A DNA stretch of 64,000 nucleotides from 4572-13 sp964594065 (GTDB lineage Bacteria; Planctomycetota; Phycisphaerae; Sedimentisphaerales; Anaerohalosphaeraceae). Each line of letters begins with the position of its first letter. Positions within the stretch are counted from its first letter, which is position 1. Below, in pieces: positions 17,201-25,769 of the stretch. The notes below the pieces were generated by a model. That model had not been told where the DNA came from. It did no database searches and saw only the letters and a program-made list of their open reading frames with translations. The translations under genes were made by a program, and so were the position numbers. The DNA lies in assembly GCA_964594065.1 (NCBI GenBank), contig CAZQKX010000015.1, positions 1 to 64,000 of the forward strand, given 5' to 3'.

Positions 17201-18067
17201 TTATCTTCTATAGCAGTAACTTCGTTTCAAATATTCAACGTCTGGATTATTGCTGTTGACACCATCGGGATCTGTCCAACCGTAATCATTATTTGGCCAG
17301 CTTCCATCAACAATCGATTCGGCAAATTCTATCGTATCCTCATCCTGCCAAATCATTCGCTCGGCATGTCCATCAGCAAAGCCCAGTGTACTGCGGCCAT
17401 TATGAAAGATCGCAATGGGATCGATCAAGGTCGCTTGATCCGGCGTCATGGGGTCAATCACCCAACTGCCCAGATTAAATCCGCGGCCGTCACCTTCTTC
17501 TACAAGAATGTATTTTGAACCGGTACTTTTGATTTGTGATGTTTTTTTGTAGAGGTGTTCTTCCTGTGTAAATTCCACAGTCCCCCAACCAGACGACGCA
17601 CCGACATTGTGAATAAGAGAATAGGTTCGATAGGCGCCGTCTTTACTGGTATTCGTCATAAAAGGAGCCTTTATGGACCGGAAGTCTGAGGGACAGTGCA
17701 TTACTTTAGGAGCTTCAAAGTATGGGTACAATGTACCATGTTTTATTCCGTTGATTTCTTCATCAACTGAGGAATGACGTGGGTTGGGCTGGGTGGGATT
17801 ATCGTTATCATCAAGCGGAATCCCTACAAAGTCATTATCTTTTGTAACCGGATGTGGACTGCAGATTTCATCATCACTGTCTTCAGCATATAAATACCAA
17901 GACTTGAGCAACTGGTTCTGATTGGCCAGGCAGACAGCCGCACCCGCCTGTTGTTTGGCTACTCTCAAGGCCGGCAGAATCACTGCCATTAACAGCGCGA
18001 TAATTGCAATCACAACCAACAGTTCAATGAGTGTAAACGCTTTTTTGTGGAATACATTCAGTCTCAT
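17201..18067 (-). CDS. Solitary prepilin-type pseudopilin, H-X9-DG form
   Basis: 288-aa pseudopilin starting MRLNVFHKKAFTLIELLVVI; here the residue before Phe1 is Ala rather than Gly, which prepilin peptidases tolerate less well. The C-terminus has the exact H-X9-DG signature in FHNGRSTLGFADGHAE. The first ~35 codons of the mature part are very like those of the gene at 16242, while the globular parts differ, so the two are diverged paralogues. Start choice: ATG at 18067 with AGGAG 10 nt upstream; a GTG two codons earlier is also possible. Confidence 0.85.
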   Translation of the reverse strand: MRLNVFHKKAFTLIELLVVIAIIALLMAVILPALRVAKQQAGAAVCLANQNQLLKSWYLYAEDSDDEICSPHPVTKDNDFVGIPLDDNDNPTQPNPRHSSVDEEINGIKHGTLYPYFEAPKVMHCPSDFRSIKAPFMTNTSKDGAYRTYSLIHNVGASSGWGTVEFTQEEHLYKKTSQIKSTGSKYILVEEGDGRGFNLGSWVIDPMTPDQATLIDPIAIFHNGRSTLGFADGHAERMIWQDEDTIEFAESIVDGSWPNNDYGWTDPDGVNSNNPDVEYLKRSYCYRR

Positions 18068-18427
18068 TTTCACGACTCTCCTGTTTCTGAACAATTATGA
18101 TATGGGGATCTATATTAACAAATCCAACAGAACCCCACCCCAACATGTTATTATGGTAACGTAACCTATAACTAATAATTAAACTAACACTATTTTAATG
18201 TATCATACCACAATTACCAACAAAAAAAACCTCATTTTGCGCAAACTGGTCATTATTTCACGACAATCTGTTACTTGTTTATGGCCCCGCGATGACTACA
18301 AATGATGTTTTATACAGGTGGAGAAGTCTGTTTATTTCATTCGTATGGGTTCAACAACCGCATTCTGAGGCGCAATATTCAGTGCCGAGTCATATTCGAC
18401 ACCGTTATGATTTCCGAAAATAAGTCC
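18068..18427. other. Intergenic region between pseudopilin and fucosidase
   Basis: About 360 bp. The part next to the fucosidase (18332-18427) is open in the same frame as that gene for 31 codons after its TGA, ending in TAA. The rest is AT-rich leader of the pseudopilin gene. No terminator hairpin or RNA gene was recognised. Confidence 0.5.
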
Positions 18428-19783
18428 TCAAGGCCGTTTTGCATGGGTTATTTTCACGACGATCGGATTGGGCCATCTCCTGTTATTATAGATTCGTTGA
18501 GCCCGCACGACTGAAATATGCAGTCCTTGGTCGTCCTGTTTCCATGTTGCCTCAGGATCGTTCTCAGGCTGATATTCCACGACCTTACTACTTTGTCCTA
18601 AAACTTCAATAACGGATTTCTCTGATGCCCGAACGCTTTTCAACGTAAATTCCTTGCGGGAACCGTGCTGCCAATTTGGTATTTTCGTCAGAAAAGCATA
18701 GACCGTATCTGAATTCTTTGCCTTGGTGAACCAGATATCTCCTTCTCGAATGATATGCCAGGGGCGGATTTCATAGATCGCTTCGCCATTGATAAAATTC
18801 CATAACGCCAATTCTCGAAAGCGTCTTTTCTGCTCAAAAGGGATCACTCCGTCCGGTTGAGGACCAACATTCAATAGAAAATTTCCTCCTTTAGCCCGGA
18901 TTTCAATCAGCATCTCAATAAGCTTTGTGCCGCTCTTGTATTGTTCGTTCGTCGGCTTATATTGCCATTGATTGCCAAGTGTAAAATTGGCCTCCCAGGG
19001 ACCGGGCATCGGCGCATCCGGCATCTTCTGTTCCGGGGTTGCCATCTCACCCCTGGTCACCAGGCACTCCGGCTGAACCTGATGGATGTACTGTCTCATA
19101 AGCTCATTATCAAAAGCATCCAGAAAAACGATATCGATCTTTCCGTACTTTGTCAGAAGCTCTTTCATCTGCTTTTTGTTATAGTCAAGCAGTTCCTTGT
19201 TATTTGAAATGTCGGCATACTCCGCTTTTCTACGAATGATGTGATCCTGTTTGTGCAGAAAATAAAAATCTTCCGGTGAGAAGTAAAACCCAACTTTGAT
19301 GTCATATTTCCTGCACGCCTTTACAAAGCTTTTCAGGATATCCTTCTTGTAAAGGGTTTTCGTTATATTAAAATCGTTTGTTTTTGTGTCCCACATGCAA
19401 AAGCCGCTGTGATGTTTTGATGTCAGCACCATATATTTAACACCCGCAAGCTTTGCAATCTTCATCCATTCTTCCGGATCATAGTTCTCAGGATTGAACG
19501 TCTTCGGAAGGTCATTGATGAACTTATCCAAATAATCGTCACTGGCACCAACCATACTGTGGCTGATCACACACCCAAGCTGGCTGTCCATGCTCCAGTG
19601 CACAAACATCCCCAGTCCCCAGTCCATAAATTCCTCACAGCGAACCGGATCATTCTTATAAAGGGATCCGGATACGTCCGCCGCCGGTAAACCATGGAGC
19701 GGAACAGGCTTCTTCGCCGGTGCCCCCATTGCCTGTGCAGCAAAAATCAGAACAGCAACTATCATAAAAATTTGTTTATACAT
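18428..19783 (-). CDS. Alpha-L-fucosidase, GH29 family, secreted
   Basis: 451 aa, signal peptide MYKQIFMIVAVLIFAAQAMG, then the GH29 (beta/alpha)8 domain: FMDWGLGMFVHWSM, KYMVLTSKHHSGFCMWDTKTNDFN, YYSPEDF-like GFYFSPEDFY, and IDIVFLDAFD, which by position carries the nucleophile Asp. A small beta domain follows. It would remove terminal fucose from algal or host glycans after export. It is the last gene of an operon with two ankyrin lipoproteins (18 nt gap). GAAAGGG precedes the ATG. The frame stays open for 31 codons past the TGA, so the gene may have lost a short tail. Confidence 0.9.
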   Translation of the reverse strand: MYKQIFMIVAVLIFAAQAMGAPAKKPVPLHGLPAADVSGSLYKNDPVRCEEFMDWGLGMFVHWSMDSQLGCVISHSMVGASDDYLDKFINDLPKTFNPENYDPEEWMKIAKLAGVKYMVLTSKHHSGFCMWDTKTNDFNITKTLYKKDILKSFVKACRKYDIKVGFYFSPEDFYFLHKQDHIIRRKAEYADISNNKELLDYNKKQMKELLTKYGKIDIVFLDAFDNELMRQYIHQVQPECLVTRGEMATPEQKMPDAPMPGPWEANFTLGNQWQYKPTNEQYKSGTKLIEMLIEIRAKGGNFLLNVGPQPDGVIPFEQKRRFRELALWNFINGEAIYEIRPWHIIREGDIWFTKAKNSDTVYAFLTKIPNWQHGSRKEFTLKSVRASEKSVIEVLGQSSKVVEYQPENDPEATWKQDDQGLHISVVRAQRIYNNRRWPNPIVVKITHAKRP

Positions 19784-19801
19784 AAATGACCCTTTCTATG
19801 A

Positions 19802-20527
19802 TTATTTTAATAATTCTTCTCTTCGACATTTTCGGAATTCTTCTGAACGGGCTATCTCCAAAGCCGTGTATCCATTACACGTCAGAGTGGAATCCGCACC
19901 CTGTTCCAATAAAATCTTTGCGATTTCAACCCTGTTACACCAAGCTGCTATATGAAGGGGTGTGCAGCCCAGGCCGGAGTCAATATTTACATCAGCTCCT
20001 TCTTTAAGCAACAACTCGATCATGCCGGTATTGCCACTGGCCGCAGCGATATGTAAAGCAGTCACATCCTTAGATATTTTATTGATCTCCGCATGATGGG
20101 CTAATAGCATTGTAACCGCTTCAAGTTTTCCCTGGCGGACAGCCCACATAAACGGAGTGTGGAACACTTCCGTTTCCCGGTTTACATCCGCACCATTTTT
20201 CAGCAATACTTTCGTGACCTCAATGCGGTCATTCTGCAGTGTCAAGTGAAGTGGTGTCGGCCCTCTATGAACACGGGGACGATTCACATCAATGCCACCC
20301 TGTTCTATCAGATATTGAGCGATATCAGAATTGTCACGTGAGCATGCCGCCCAGAATACACGTTCTTTAAAACTCTGAAGCTGTCTTTCATCCTTTAGGG
20401 TTGTTATGGCCCTTTTTATTTGCTGAAGGTCATTGAAGTCCACTTCGCGGTACAATCGCTTATGTGTGTTACAACCATTAGGGAAAATCGTGAAAAACAG
20501 TGTGAAAAGTATTATCGTTCTTTTCAT
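19802..20527 (-). CDS. Ankyrin repeat lipoprotein (2)
   Basis: 241 aa with a hydrophobic signal ending at Cys in FPNGCN (about residue 19; a weak lipobox), then about five ankyrin repeats with the usual TPLHxAA pattern: TPLHLTLQNDRIEVTKVLLKNGADVN, ALHIAAASGNTGMIELLLKEGADVN, TPLHIAAWCNRVEIAKILLEQGAD. Ankyrin repeats bind proteins; a periplasmic or surface location is inferred from the signal. It overlaps the upstream ankyrin gene by 4 nt (ATGA) and is 18 nt from the fucosidase, which marks an operon. Confidence 0.8.
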   Translation of the reverse strand: MKRTIILFTLFFTIFPNGCNTHKRLYREVDFNDLQQIKRAITTLKDERQLQSFKERVFWAACSRDNSDIAQYLIEQGGIDVNRPRVHRGPTPLHLTLQNDRIEVTKVLLKNGADVNRETEVFHTPFMWAVRQGKLEAVTMLLAHHAEINKISKDVTALHIAAASGNTGMIELLLKEGADVNIDSGLGCTPLHIAAWCNRVEIAKILLEQGADSTLTCNGYTALEIARSEEFRKCRREELLK

Positions 20528-21351
20528 TGTGTCTCCCCTCCTGTGAGCAGTTCAACAACAAATCCTCTTTGCGTTCTTCCAGAGTGCGAATTGATATCCT
20601 TTGTTGACTTATGCCTGTTGCAACTAATTGTAGGATCAGCACCATGAGTTTGTAGAATGCGCCTGATTATTATATTTACTTTGTTTTTCTCCGGATCACG
20701 ATCTGGAAGCGTCCGGTGCAATGGCGGACAGCCACCAAGGCCTCTGCTGTTGACTTCCGCTCCTTTTGAAATTAAAAATTTGACCATTTCGATGTGTCCA
20801 CCCGTGATGGCATTATGGAGAGGAGTTTCTTTTGATGACCAACTTGCATGTTGATACTCACTCATGTTGACGTTGACGTTTGCACCATGAGCATACAGCA
20901 CTTCAGCAACTTTAATATGACCCCGACGTGCTGCAACGTTCAGTGCGCTTCTCTTAGTATAGCCCAGCTTCGGATTTGCATAAGCCCCGTTTCCCAGAAG
21001 GATTTTTACTATTTCGGCATGACCGTTCTCTGCGGCGTAGTGTATTGGAAGCTGGGATGCTTCATTTTTGATATTTACATTCGCACCATTTTCGATGAGA
21101 AATTTAACTGTTTCCACCTGTCCGGCGGCGGATGCTCTGTGTAATGCGCTTGCCTGATCTCCAGCAAACGTTCGACTGTTTACATCGGTTCCGAGAGCAA
21201 GCAATGTTTTAATGTGCTGTACATTGCCTTCACGAGCCGCTTGCTGGATACTCATGCAACCGGTCAATACTACTGCTATCATTGTCAATGGTATGATGCT
21301 GATAACTCGTAATAATACCAGGTATCGATTTCGCCTTGCTCCACATGTCAT
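20524..21351 (-). CDS. Ankyrin repeat lipoprotein (1)
   Basis: 275 aa. A basic N-terminus and hydrophobic segment end in a clear lipobox LTGC (about residue 32), followed by about six ankyrin repeats (ASALHRASAAGQVETVKFLIENGANVN, LPIHYAAENGHAEIVKILLGNGAYAN, TPLHNAITGGHIEMVKFLISKGAEVN). A paralogue of the next gene, probably from a tandem duplication. First gene of the ankyrin-ankyrin-fucosidase operon, so its promoter should lie in the 21352-21516 gap. Confidence 0.82.
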   Translation of the reverse strand: MTCGARRNRYLVLLRVISIIPLTMIAVVLTGCMSIQQAAREGNVQHIKTLLALGTDVNSRTFAGDQASALHRASAAGQVETVKFLIENGANVNIKNEASQLPIHYAAENGHAEIVKILLGNGAYANPKLGYTKRSALNVAARRGHIKVAEVLYAHGANVNVNMSEYQHASWSSKETPLHNAITGGHIEMVKFLISKGAEVNSRGLGGCPPLHRTLPDRDPEKNKVNIIIRRILQTHGADPTISCNRHKSTKDINSHSGRTQRGFVVELLTGGETQ

Positions 21352-21516
21352 CTCTATCTCCTTCTTAATCTGAAAGGCTCCCCTTAATTTACCTTTTTAT
21401 AAAAGATATCGGGATTTTCTTGTAATATCAAGATATATTAATTTTTGCGGTGAAGGTCACAAATCGCCCCCCTTTTGTCATCCTATCCCAGCGTGATGAT
21501 TCGGAAGAATAAATGC

Positions 21517-21545
21517 TTGTCGCGGGGGTTTTTGTATGATATAAA
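21517..21545 (+). promoter_or_regulatory. Promoter of glyA
   Basis: TTGTCG, 17-nt spacer, TATAAA at 21540-21545, giving a short leader of about 33 nt. I looked for a riboswitch fold upstream of glyA and saw none. Confidence 0.55.
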
Positions 21546-21584
21546 ACCGTTTTGGAAATCTTTGATATTTAGGAGAATGTGCTT

Positions 21585-22832
21585 ATGTTATCGGCCATTG
21601 AACAGATCGATACCGTTGTTTTTGACCTTATAAAACAGGAACAGGCTCGCCAGGGAAGCTCGATCCGGATGATCCCGTCGGAAAACTATGTCTCCAAAGC
21701 AGTTATGGAGGCCACGGGAAGCTGTTTAACGAATAAATATGCCGAGGGGTATCCCGGCAAACGCTATTATGAAGGCCAACAGATCACCGACCAGATCGAA
21801 AATCTGGCACGTGACCGGGCCAAAGAGCTGTTTGGGGCCGAGGCGGCCAATGTACAGACGCATTCAGGCTCGCCGGCGAATCTGGCGACCTACTGTGCGC
21901 TGGCCGAACCGGGCTCGACAATCATGGGACTGGCACTGCCGCACGGTGGACATCTGACGCATGGTTGGAAAGTCAGCTACACGGGTAAGTTCTTTAACTC
22001 GGTCCAGTACGAGCTGGACCCGGCAACGGGTCGGCTGGATTATGACAAAATCGCCGACCTGGCTAAAGAACACAAGCCGAAAATCCTGATTTCCGGTTCC
22101 AGCGCTTATCCACGTGCGATCGATTTTTCAAAATTTGACGAGATCGCCAAGAACGTTGGCGCCTATCATGTCAGTGACATGGCACATATCGCCGGACTGG
22201 TTGCCGGCAAGGCTCACATGAGCCCGGTCCCCTACTCGGATGTGGTCACGACGACGACACACAAAACGCTCCGCGGCCCCCGCGGCGGGATGGTCCTGTG
22301 CAAAGAAGAGCACGAAAAGGCGATCAATAAATCGGTCTTTCCGGGTATGCAGGGCGGACCGCACATGCATACGATCTCGGCGTTGGCGATCGCACTGGGT
22401 GAAGCCTTGAAGCCGAACTTTGCCGACTATGCCGCACAGATCGTGACTAATGCCAAACGACTGGCGGAAAAACTGATGGAGTACGGCTTCGATTTGGTAT
22501 CGGGCGGAACTGACAATCACCTGATCCTGATGGACCTGCGGAATAAGGGCATCACCGGCAAGCCTCTGGCAAAGGCGCTGGACAAAGCGCATATTGTCAC
22601 AAATTATAACTCTGTACCGGGTGATACCGCCGGGCCGTTTAATCCGAGCGGGCTTCGTATGGGCACCCCGGCGATCACCACACGCGGGATGAAGGAAGAA
22701 CAGATGGATCTGATCGCGGCATGGATGAATACGATCTGCGAGAACCTGGAAAATGAAGATGTCATCAACAAATGCGGCAAGGAAGTCGAGGAATTGTGTA
22801 CTCAATTCCCTGTGCCGGAAAGCTTTGTATAA
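21585..22832 (+). CDS. glyA: Serine hydroxymethyltransferase
   Basis: PLP enzyme, 415 aa, interconverting serine and glycine with tetrahydrofolate as one-carbon acceptor, in the cytoplasm. Seen: IPSENYVSKAV, the LTNKYAEGYPGKRYYEG signature, VQTHSGSPAN, and the PLP lysine in VTTTTHKTLRGPRGG (Lys227). The ATG at 21585 has AGGAGA 8 nt upstream; a GTG two codons earlier is less likely. Length and motifs are canonical. It is followed 40 nt later by a Tat-type oxidoreductase gene that may be cotranscribed. Confidence 0.97.
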   Translation: MLSAIEQIDTVVFDLIKQEQARQGSSIRMIPSENYVSKAVMEATGSCLTNKYAEGYPGKRYYEGQQITDQIENLARDRAKELFGAEAANVQTHSGSPANLATYCALAEPGSTIMGLALPHGGHLTHGWKVSYTGKFFNSVQYELDPATGRLDYDKIADLAKEHKPKILISGSSAYPRAIDFSKFDEIAKNVGAYHVSDMAHIAGLVAGKAHMSPVPYSDVVTTTTHKTLRGPRGGMVLCKEEHEKAINKSVFPGMQGGPHMHTISALAIALGEALKPNFADYAAQIVTNAKRLAEKLMEYGFDLVSGGTDNHLILMDLRNKGITGKPLAKALDKAHIVTNYNSVPGDTAGPFNPSGLRMGTPAITTRGMKEEQMDLIAAWMNTICENLENEDVINKCGKEVEELCTQFPVPESFV

Positions 22833-22872
22833 ACATATAAATGTTAAATTTTCTACATTCGAAAGGATAGTT

Positions 22873-24261
22873 ATGAAGAAATTCAACCGGAGGTCGTTTC
22901 TTAAAACCAGTGCCGTGATCACTGCCGGCAGCGGCTTTGTTCTTCCGCAGTTCAGCATCGGAAAATCCGGTTTGCCTGCTAACAGTAAAGCCAATATCGC
23001 AATGATCGGCGCCGGCGGCATTGCAGGAATGGCCTACTCCGGCTGCAATGACCAGAATATTGTTGCCCTATGTGATGTTGATCCTAAGAAAATGCATGAA
23101 CATGCCGAAAAGTTTCCGCAGATTAAAAATGCCCGCACATTTTCTGATTTCCGCGTAATGCTGGACAAGATGGGTGATCAGATTGACGCTGTCTGCATTA
23201 ATACACCAGACCACACTCACTTTATAGCGACCCTCGCAGCCATGGAACGCGGCAAGCATGTTTTTACCCAAAAACCGCTGGTGCATAATATTTGGGAAGC
23301 CCGCACATTACAAAAAGCAATGCATAAATATAAAGTCATCACCAACATGGGCAACCAGGGGCACACGTATGACGGTATCCGCTGGATGCGCGAATGGTAT
23401 GAAGCGGGGGTCTTTGGGCAGATCACCGAAATTCACAGTTGGAAAGGCGGCCCAGGCAAGAATTGGGGCGGCAGTTACTTCGGTATGCCAGCGAGTTTTC
23501 CGCCCCCGGAGCATCCGGTCCCGGAAGGGCTGAATTATGATCTCTGGCTTGGCCCAACCAAGAAAGTGCCTTTCAATCAGTACTACCATCCGAGACGGTG
23601 GCGCGGCTTTAACCAATTCGGTTCCGGTCAGTTTGGCGACTGGTTCTGCCATATTGCTGACGCTCCGGTCTGGGTGCTGGATTTATACGAGCCTATAGCC
23701 GTTGAGGCGGAAGAAGTGGATGGCGGTAATGAATGGATGACTCCAAACGGAAACCGTGTGAGGTTTGACTTTGCTCGGCGCGGCAACAAGAAGCCCTGTT
23801 CATTTTACTGGTATAACGGCGACTCGCAATTCCGGCCTAAATTGCCCCAAGACTGGACCCTGAGTAAAAAGCTGCCGGGCGGTGGAACCATTTATATTGG
23901 CGAAAAAGCCAACGGCTTTACGGATGAACGCTCAAACAATCCGCGTCTTGTGAATCTGGACAAGATGCGGGCGTTTAATAAAGCAGGATTTCCGGCTGAA
24001 AAATACCCACGCGTTAAGGGCGGTCCGGTAAAAGAATGGGTTCGTGCTGTTACGGGCCAAGGTCCAATGCCCGATTCGAACTTTGATTATGCCGCACCGA
24101 TGACCGAGGTCATGCTGCTGGGGACCATTGCGGTCAGGCACGGAGGCAAAATTGAATGGGATTCCAAGCAGATGAAGATCACCAATCGTCCCGAATTGAA
24201 TCAATATCTCAAGGAACCAGTCAGAAAGAGCTGGGAATACGGTGAGGACCTGTGGACTTAG
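22873..24261 (+). CDS. Tat-exported Gfo/Idh/MocA family oxidoreductase
   Basis: 462 aa. The N-terminus carries a twin-arginine signal (NRRSFLKTSAVITAGSGF), then the Rossmann motif IAMIGAGGIAGMAYS with CDVDP at the end of strand 2, and DAVCINTPDHTHF; the usual EKP is KHVFTQKPL here, with the lysine kept. The second half is the long C-terminal domain of planctomycete-type members (LWLGPTKKVPFNQYYHPRRWRGF, GQFGDWFCHI). These enzymes oxidise or reduce sugars or inositols with NAD(P); export with cofactor bound explains the Tat signal. GAAAGGA precedes the ATG. Ends at a clear terminator (24333). Confidence 0.88.
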   Translation: MKKFNRRSFLKTSAVITAGSGFVLPQFSIGKSGLPANSKANIAMIGAGGIAGMAYSGCNDQNIVALCDVDPKKMHEHAEKFPQIKNARTFSDFRVMLDKMGDQIDAVCINTPDHTHFIATLAAMERGKHVFTQKPLVHNIWEARTLQKAMHKYKVITNMGNQGHTYDGIRWMREWYEAGVFGQITEIHSWKGGPGKNWGGSYFGMPASFPPPEHPVPEGLNYDLWLGPTKKVPFNQYYHPRRWRGFNQFGSGQFGDWFCHIADAPVWVLDLYEPIAVEAEEVDGGNEWMTPNGNRVRFDFARRGNKKPCSFYWYNGDSQFRPKLPQDWTLSKKLPGGGTIYIGEKANGFTDERSNNPRLVNLDKMRAFNKAGFPAEKYPRVKGGPVKEWVRAVTGQGPMPDSNFDYAAPMTEVMLLGTIAVRHGGKIEWDSKQMKITNRPELNQYLKEPVRKSWEYGEDLWT

Positions 24262-24332
24262 TTTTGTGACACTGACAGAAAACGCCGGGGTGTGAAACGG
24301 CAGAGAATAGAATAATGCAGACTTAAAACGTT

Positions 24333-24369
24333 AGGCTTTCCGGGCAGTAGCAGGTCCGGAAAGCCTTTT
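24333..24369 (+). terminator. Terminator of the glyA/oxidoreductase unit
   Basis: An 11-bp stem AGGCTTTCCGG / CCGGAAAGCCT with a 12-nt loop, followed by TTTTAATT. Confidence 0.85.
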
Positions 24370-24404
24370 AATTATCTTGTTTGGACACTATCATTTTTCC
24401 CAAA

Positions 24405-24438
24405 GGAAAAACCATCCGGTTGTGAATGACAGGATGGC
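24405..24438 (-). terminator. Terminator of the PEP-CTERM gene
   Basis: On the minus strand AGCCATCC pairs with GGATGGTT across a 14-nt loop and is followed by a short T run. It lies 26 nt downstream of the PEP-CTERM stop codon. Confidence 0.7.
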
Positions 24439-24463
24439 TTTATTATTTCTGTTATTTACGGCC

Positions 24464-25213
24464 TTATTTTCTTCGTTTTCGAAGGGCAAACAAGCCCATC
24501 CCCAGCATTGTAATCGTCGCCGGTTCCGGTGTGGCTAATGCAAAATCATCAAAATAAATCGTAGTATCATAGTCATTCCCGTATGTAAATCGAAAGTATC
24601 GGAAGTAAGTTGCCGCAACGCCGGAATCATACCATCCCTGCCACGTCCCATCGCCTGCTCTTACTCGATATTGAACCGTGCTTTGGTCGAAATCCATCTG
24701 AATAAATACCTGCCTCCATATATCGGTCGGCACAATCGCAAGGGTTTCCTGCCAAACTCCGTCTGCCAGTGCATCAATAGAACTTAGACTACCGACTTGT
24801 GCATTTGCCAGAGAAAAAACAGTTTCACCATTCCAAGCATAGTTATTCATTTGCCAGTGAGCCTCAGAATTACGATTCATCCAGAATGACAGTTCCAGTT
24901 GTCCCCCATGGGGCGCACTGGCAGTGTCATCATACCAACCAAAATCTACATCCAAACTATAATAGGGCTGCTGATGAGTCTCAAGGTACTTGTTACCATT
25001 AAACGCCACAGAAGCATCCTCATCGACATGAGCATACGCATATGTCTCATCACGATCCGCAAACCAAGTTGTTCCCTGCCCGTTAACATCTCCATTCGTC
25101 AACGTTTCAAATCCCTGGCTCCAGATCAGGGCTGCCTGAGCAGTATTTGTCATAAAAAGCGTTCCAAGCAATAACACCAGACAACATACAAGTACTTCTT
25201 TTTTCATTTTCAT
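24464..25213 (-). CDS. PEP-CTERM exported protein
   Basis: 249 aa with an N-terminal signal peptide ending near NTAQA (residue ~27), a beta-rich jelly-roll-like body (concanavalin-type pattern with many aromatic residues), and a C-terminal sorting tag: TPEPATITMLGMGLFALRKRRK, that is Pro-Glu-Pro, a transmembrane stretch and a basic end. The tag is removed by exosortase, which normally sits with EPS genes; no exosortase is visible here. The body may bind carbohydrate, by analogy with similar planctomycete proteins. GGGAG lies upstream of the start region (ATG at 25213; a second ATG two codons later). A strong promoter sits about 255 nt upstream. Confidence 0.88.
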   Translation of the reverse strand: MKMKKEVLVCCLVLLLGTLFMTNTAQAALIWSQGFETLTNGDVNGQGTTWFADRDETYAYAHVDEDASVAFNGNKYLETHQQPYYSLDVDFGWYDDTASAPHGGQLELSFWMNRNSEAHWQMNNYAWNGETVFSLANAQVGSLSSIDALADGVWQETLAIVPTDIWRQVFIQMDFDQSTVQYRVRAGDGTWQGWYDSGVAATYFRYFRFTYGNDYDTTIYFDDFALATPEPATITMLGMGLFALRKRRK

Positions 25214-25474
25214 GATTCATTCTCCCTTTTCTATTTACACTCTTGTTACCGTAGTTTTACGAAATTTATGAACGACAGTCTGGTTCGCAGGCATGGTTAC
25301 TTTTTGAAATGGGACTTGCTCATTTTCTCGCACTCCTGTTACCTATAAATAGACCGTCATTACAGTAACAATCCTCTTGAATCCTCCGAAATGCGCAAAA
25401 ACAGGAAATGCCTATATTCGATAAATCCTGTCCCGCAGTTATGTGACGTATTTCCTCACCCCTTATATATAGGT

Positions 25475-25502
25475 AGTATACATATTTTTGTCTGTTTGTC
25501 AA
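25475..25502 (-). promoter_or_regulatory. Promoter of the PEP-CTERM gene
   Basis: Minus-strand TTGACA, 16-nt spacer, TATACT: near-perfect sigma70-type match. It implies a leader of about 255 nt. Confidence 0.72.
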
Positions 25503-25705
25503 GAAAAAAATCTGTCGCTTGGAAAAACTCCTTGCAGCATAAAAATCGGTAAGTTTGAGAAATTAAGCACGAACTCAAAAGTCGCCTTAAAAGTGCCGCA
25601 GTTGCTGGTTTTGGTTTAAAGAAGAGGCTCTATTACACCATGGAATTGATTGAGGGTGAATATTTACGGAATTTTGAGGAAAATCGGGCATGGAATCTAA
25701 TTTTC

Positions 25706-25735
25706 TTGACCCGGCAGTAGTGAATTTTGTATACT
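25706..25735 (+). promoter_or_regulatory. Promoter of the second beta-helix gene
   Basis: TTGACC, 18-nt spacer, TATACT, about 35 nt upstream of the ATG at 25770. Confidence 0.65.
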
Positions 25736-25769
25736 TGTTGATGTTTTAAGGGGTTGTAAGGGCTTGTTC

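Larger units (their letters stand above)
25214..25769. other. Divergent intergenic region with two promoters and a long leader
   Basis: About 556 bp between the PEP-CTERM gene and the second beta-helix gene. It contains a minus promoter (25475-25502), a plus promoter (25706-25735) and, inside the minus leader, a tiny frame at 25323-25297 encoding MSKSHFKK with AGGAG 10 nt upstream. No RNA family was recognised in the leader. Confidence 0.55.

Noticed and set aside
21352..21584. Riboswitch ahead of glyA
   Set aside because: I could not find the conserved cores of glycine, SAM or tetrahydrofolate riboswitches; the promoter at 21517-21545 leaves only about 33 nt of leader.
22128..23021. A 297-codon open frame antisense to glyA
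   Set aside because: Shadow of a highly conserved gene with canonical motifs on the plus strand.
25320..25502. A 60-codon frame on the minus strand upstream of the PEP-CTERM gene
   Set aside because: It begins within the promoter itself and has no recognisable sequence; better explained as untranslated leader.
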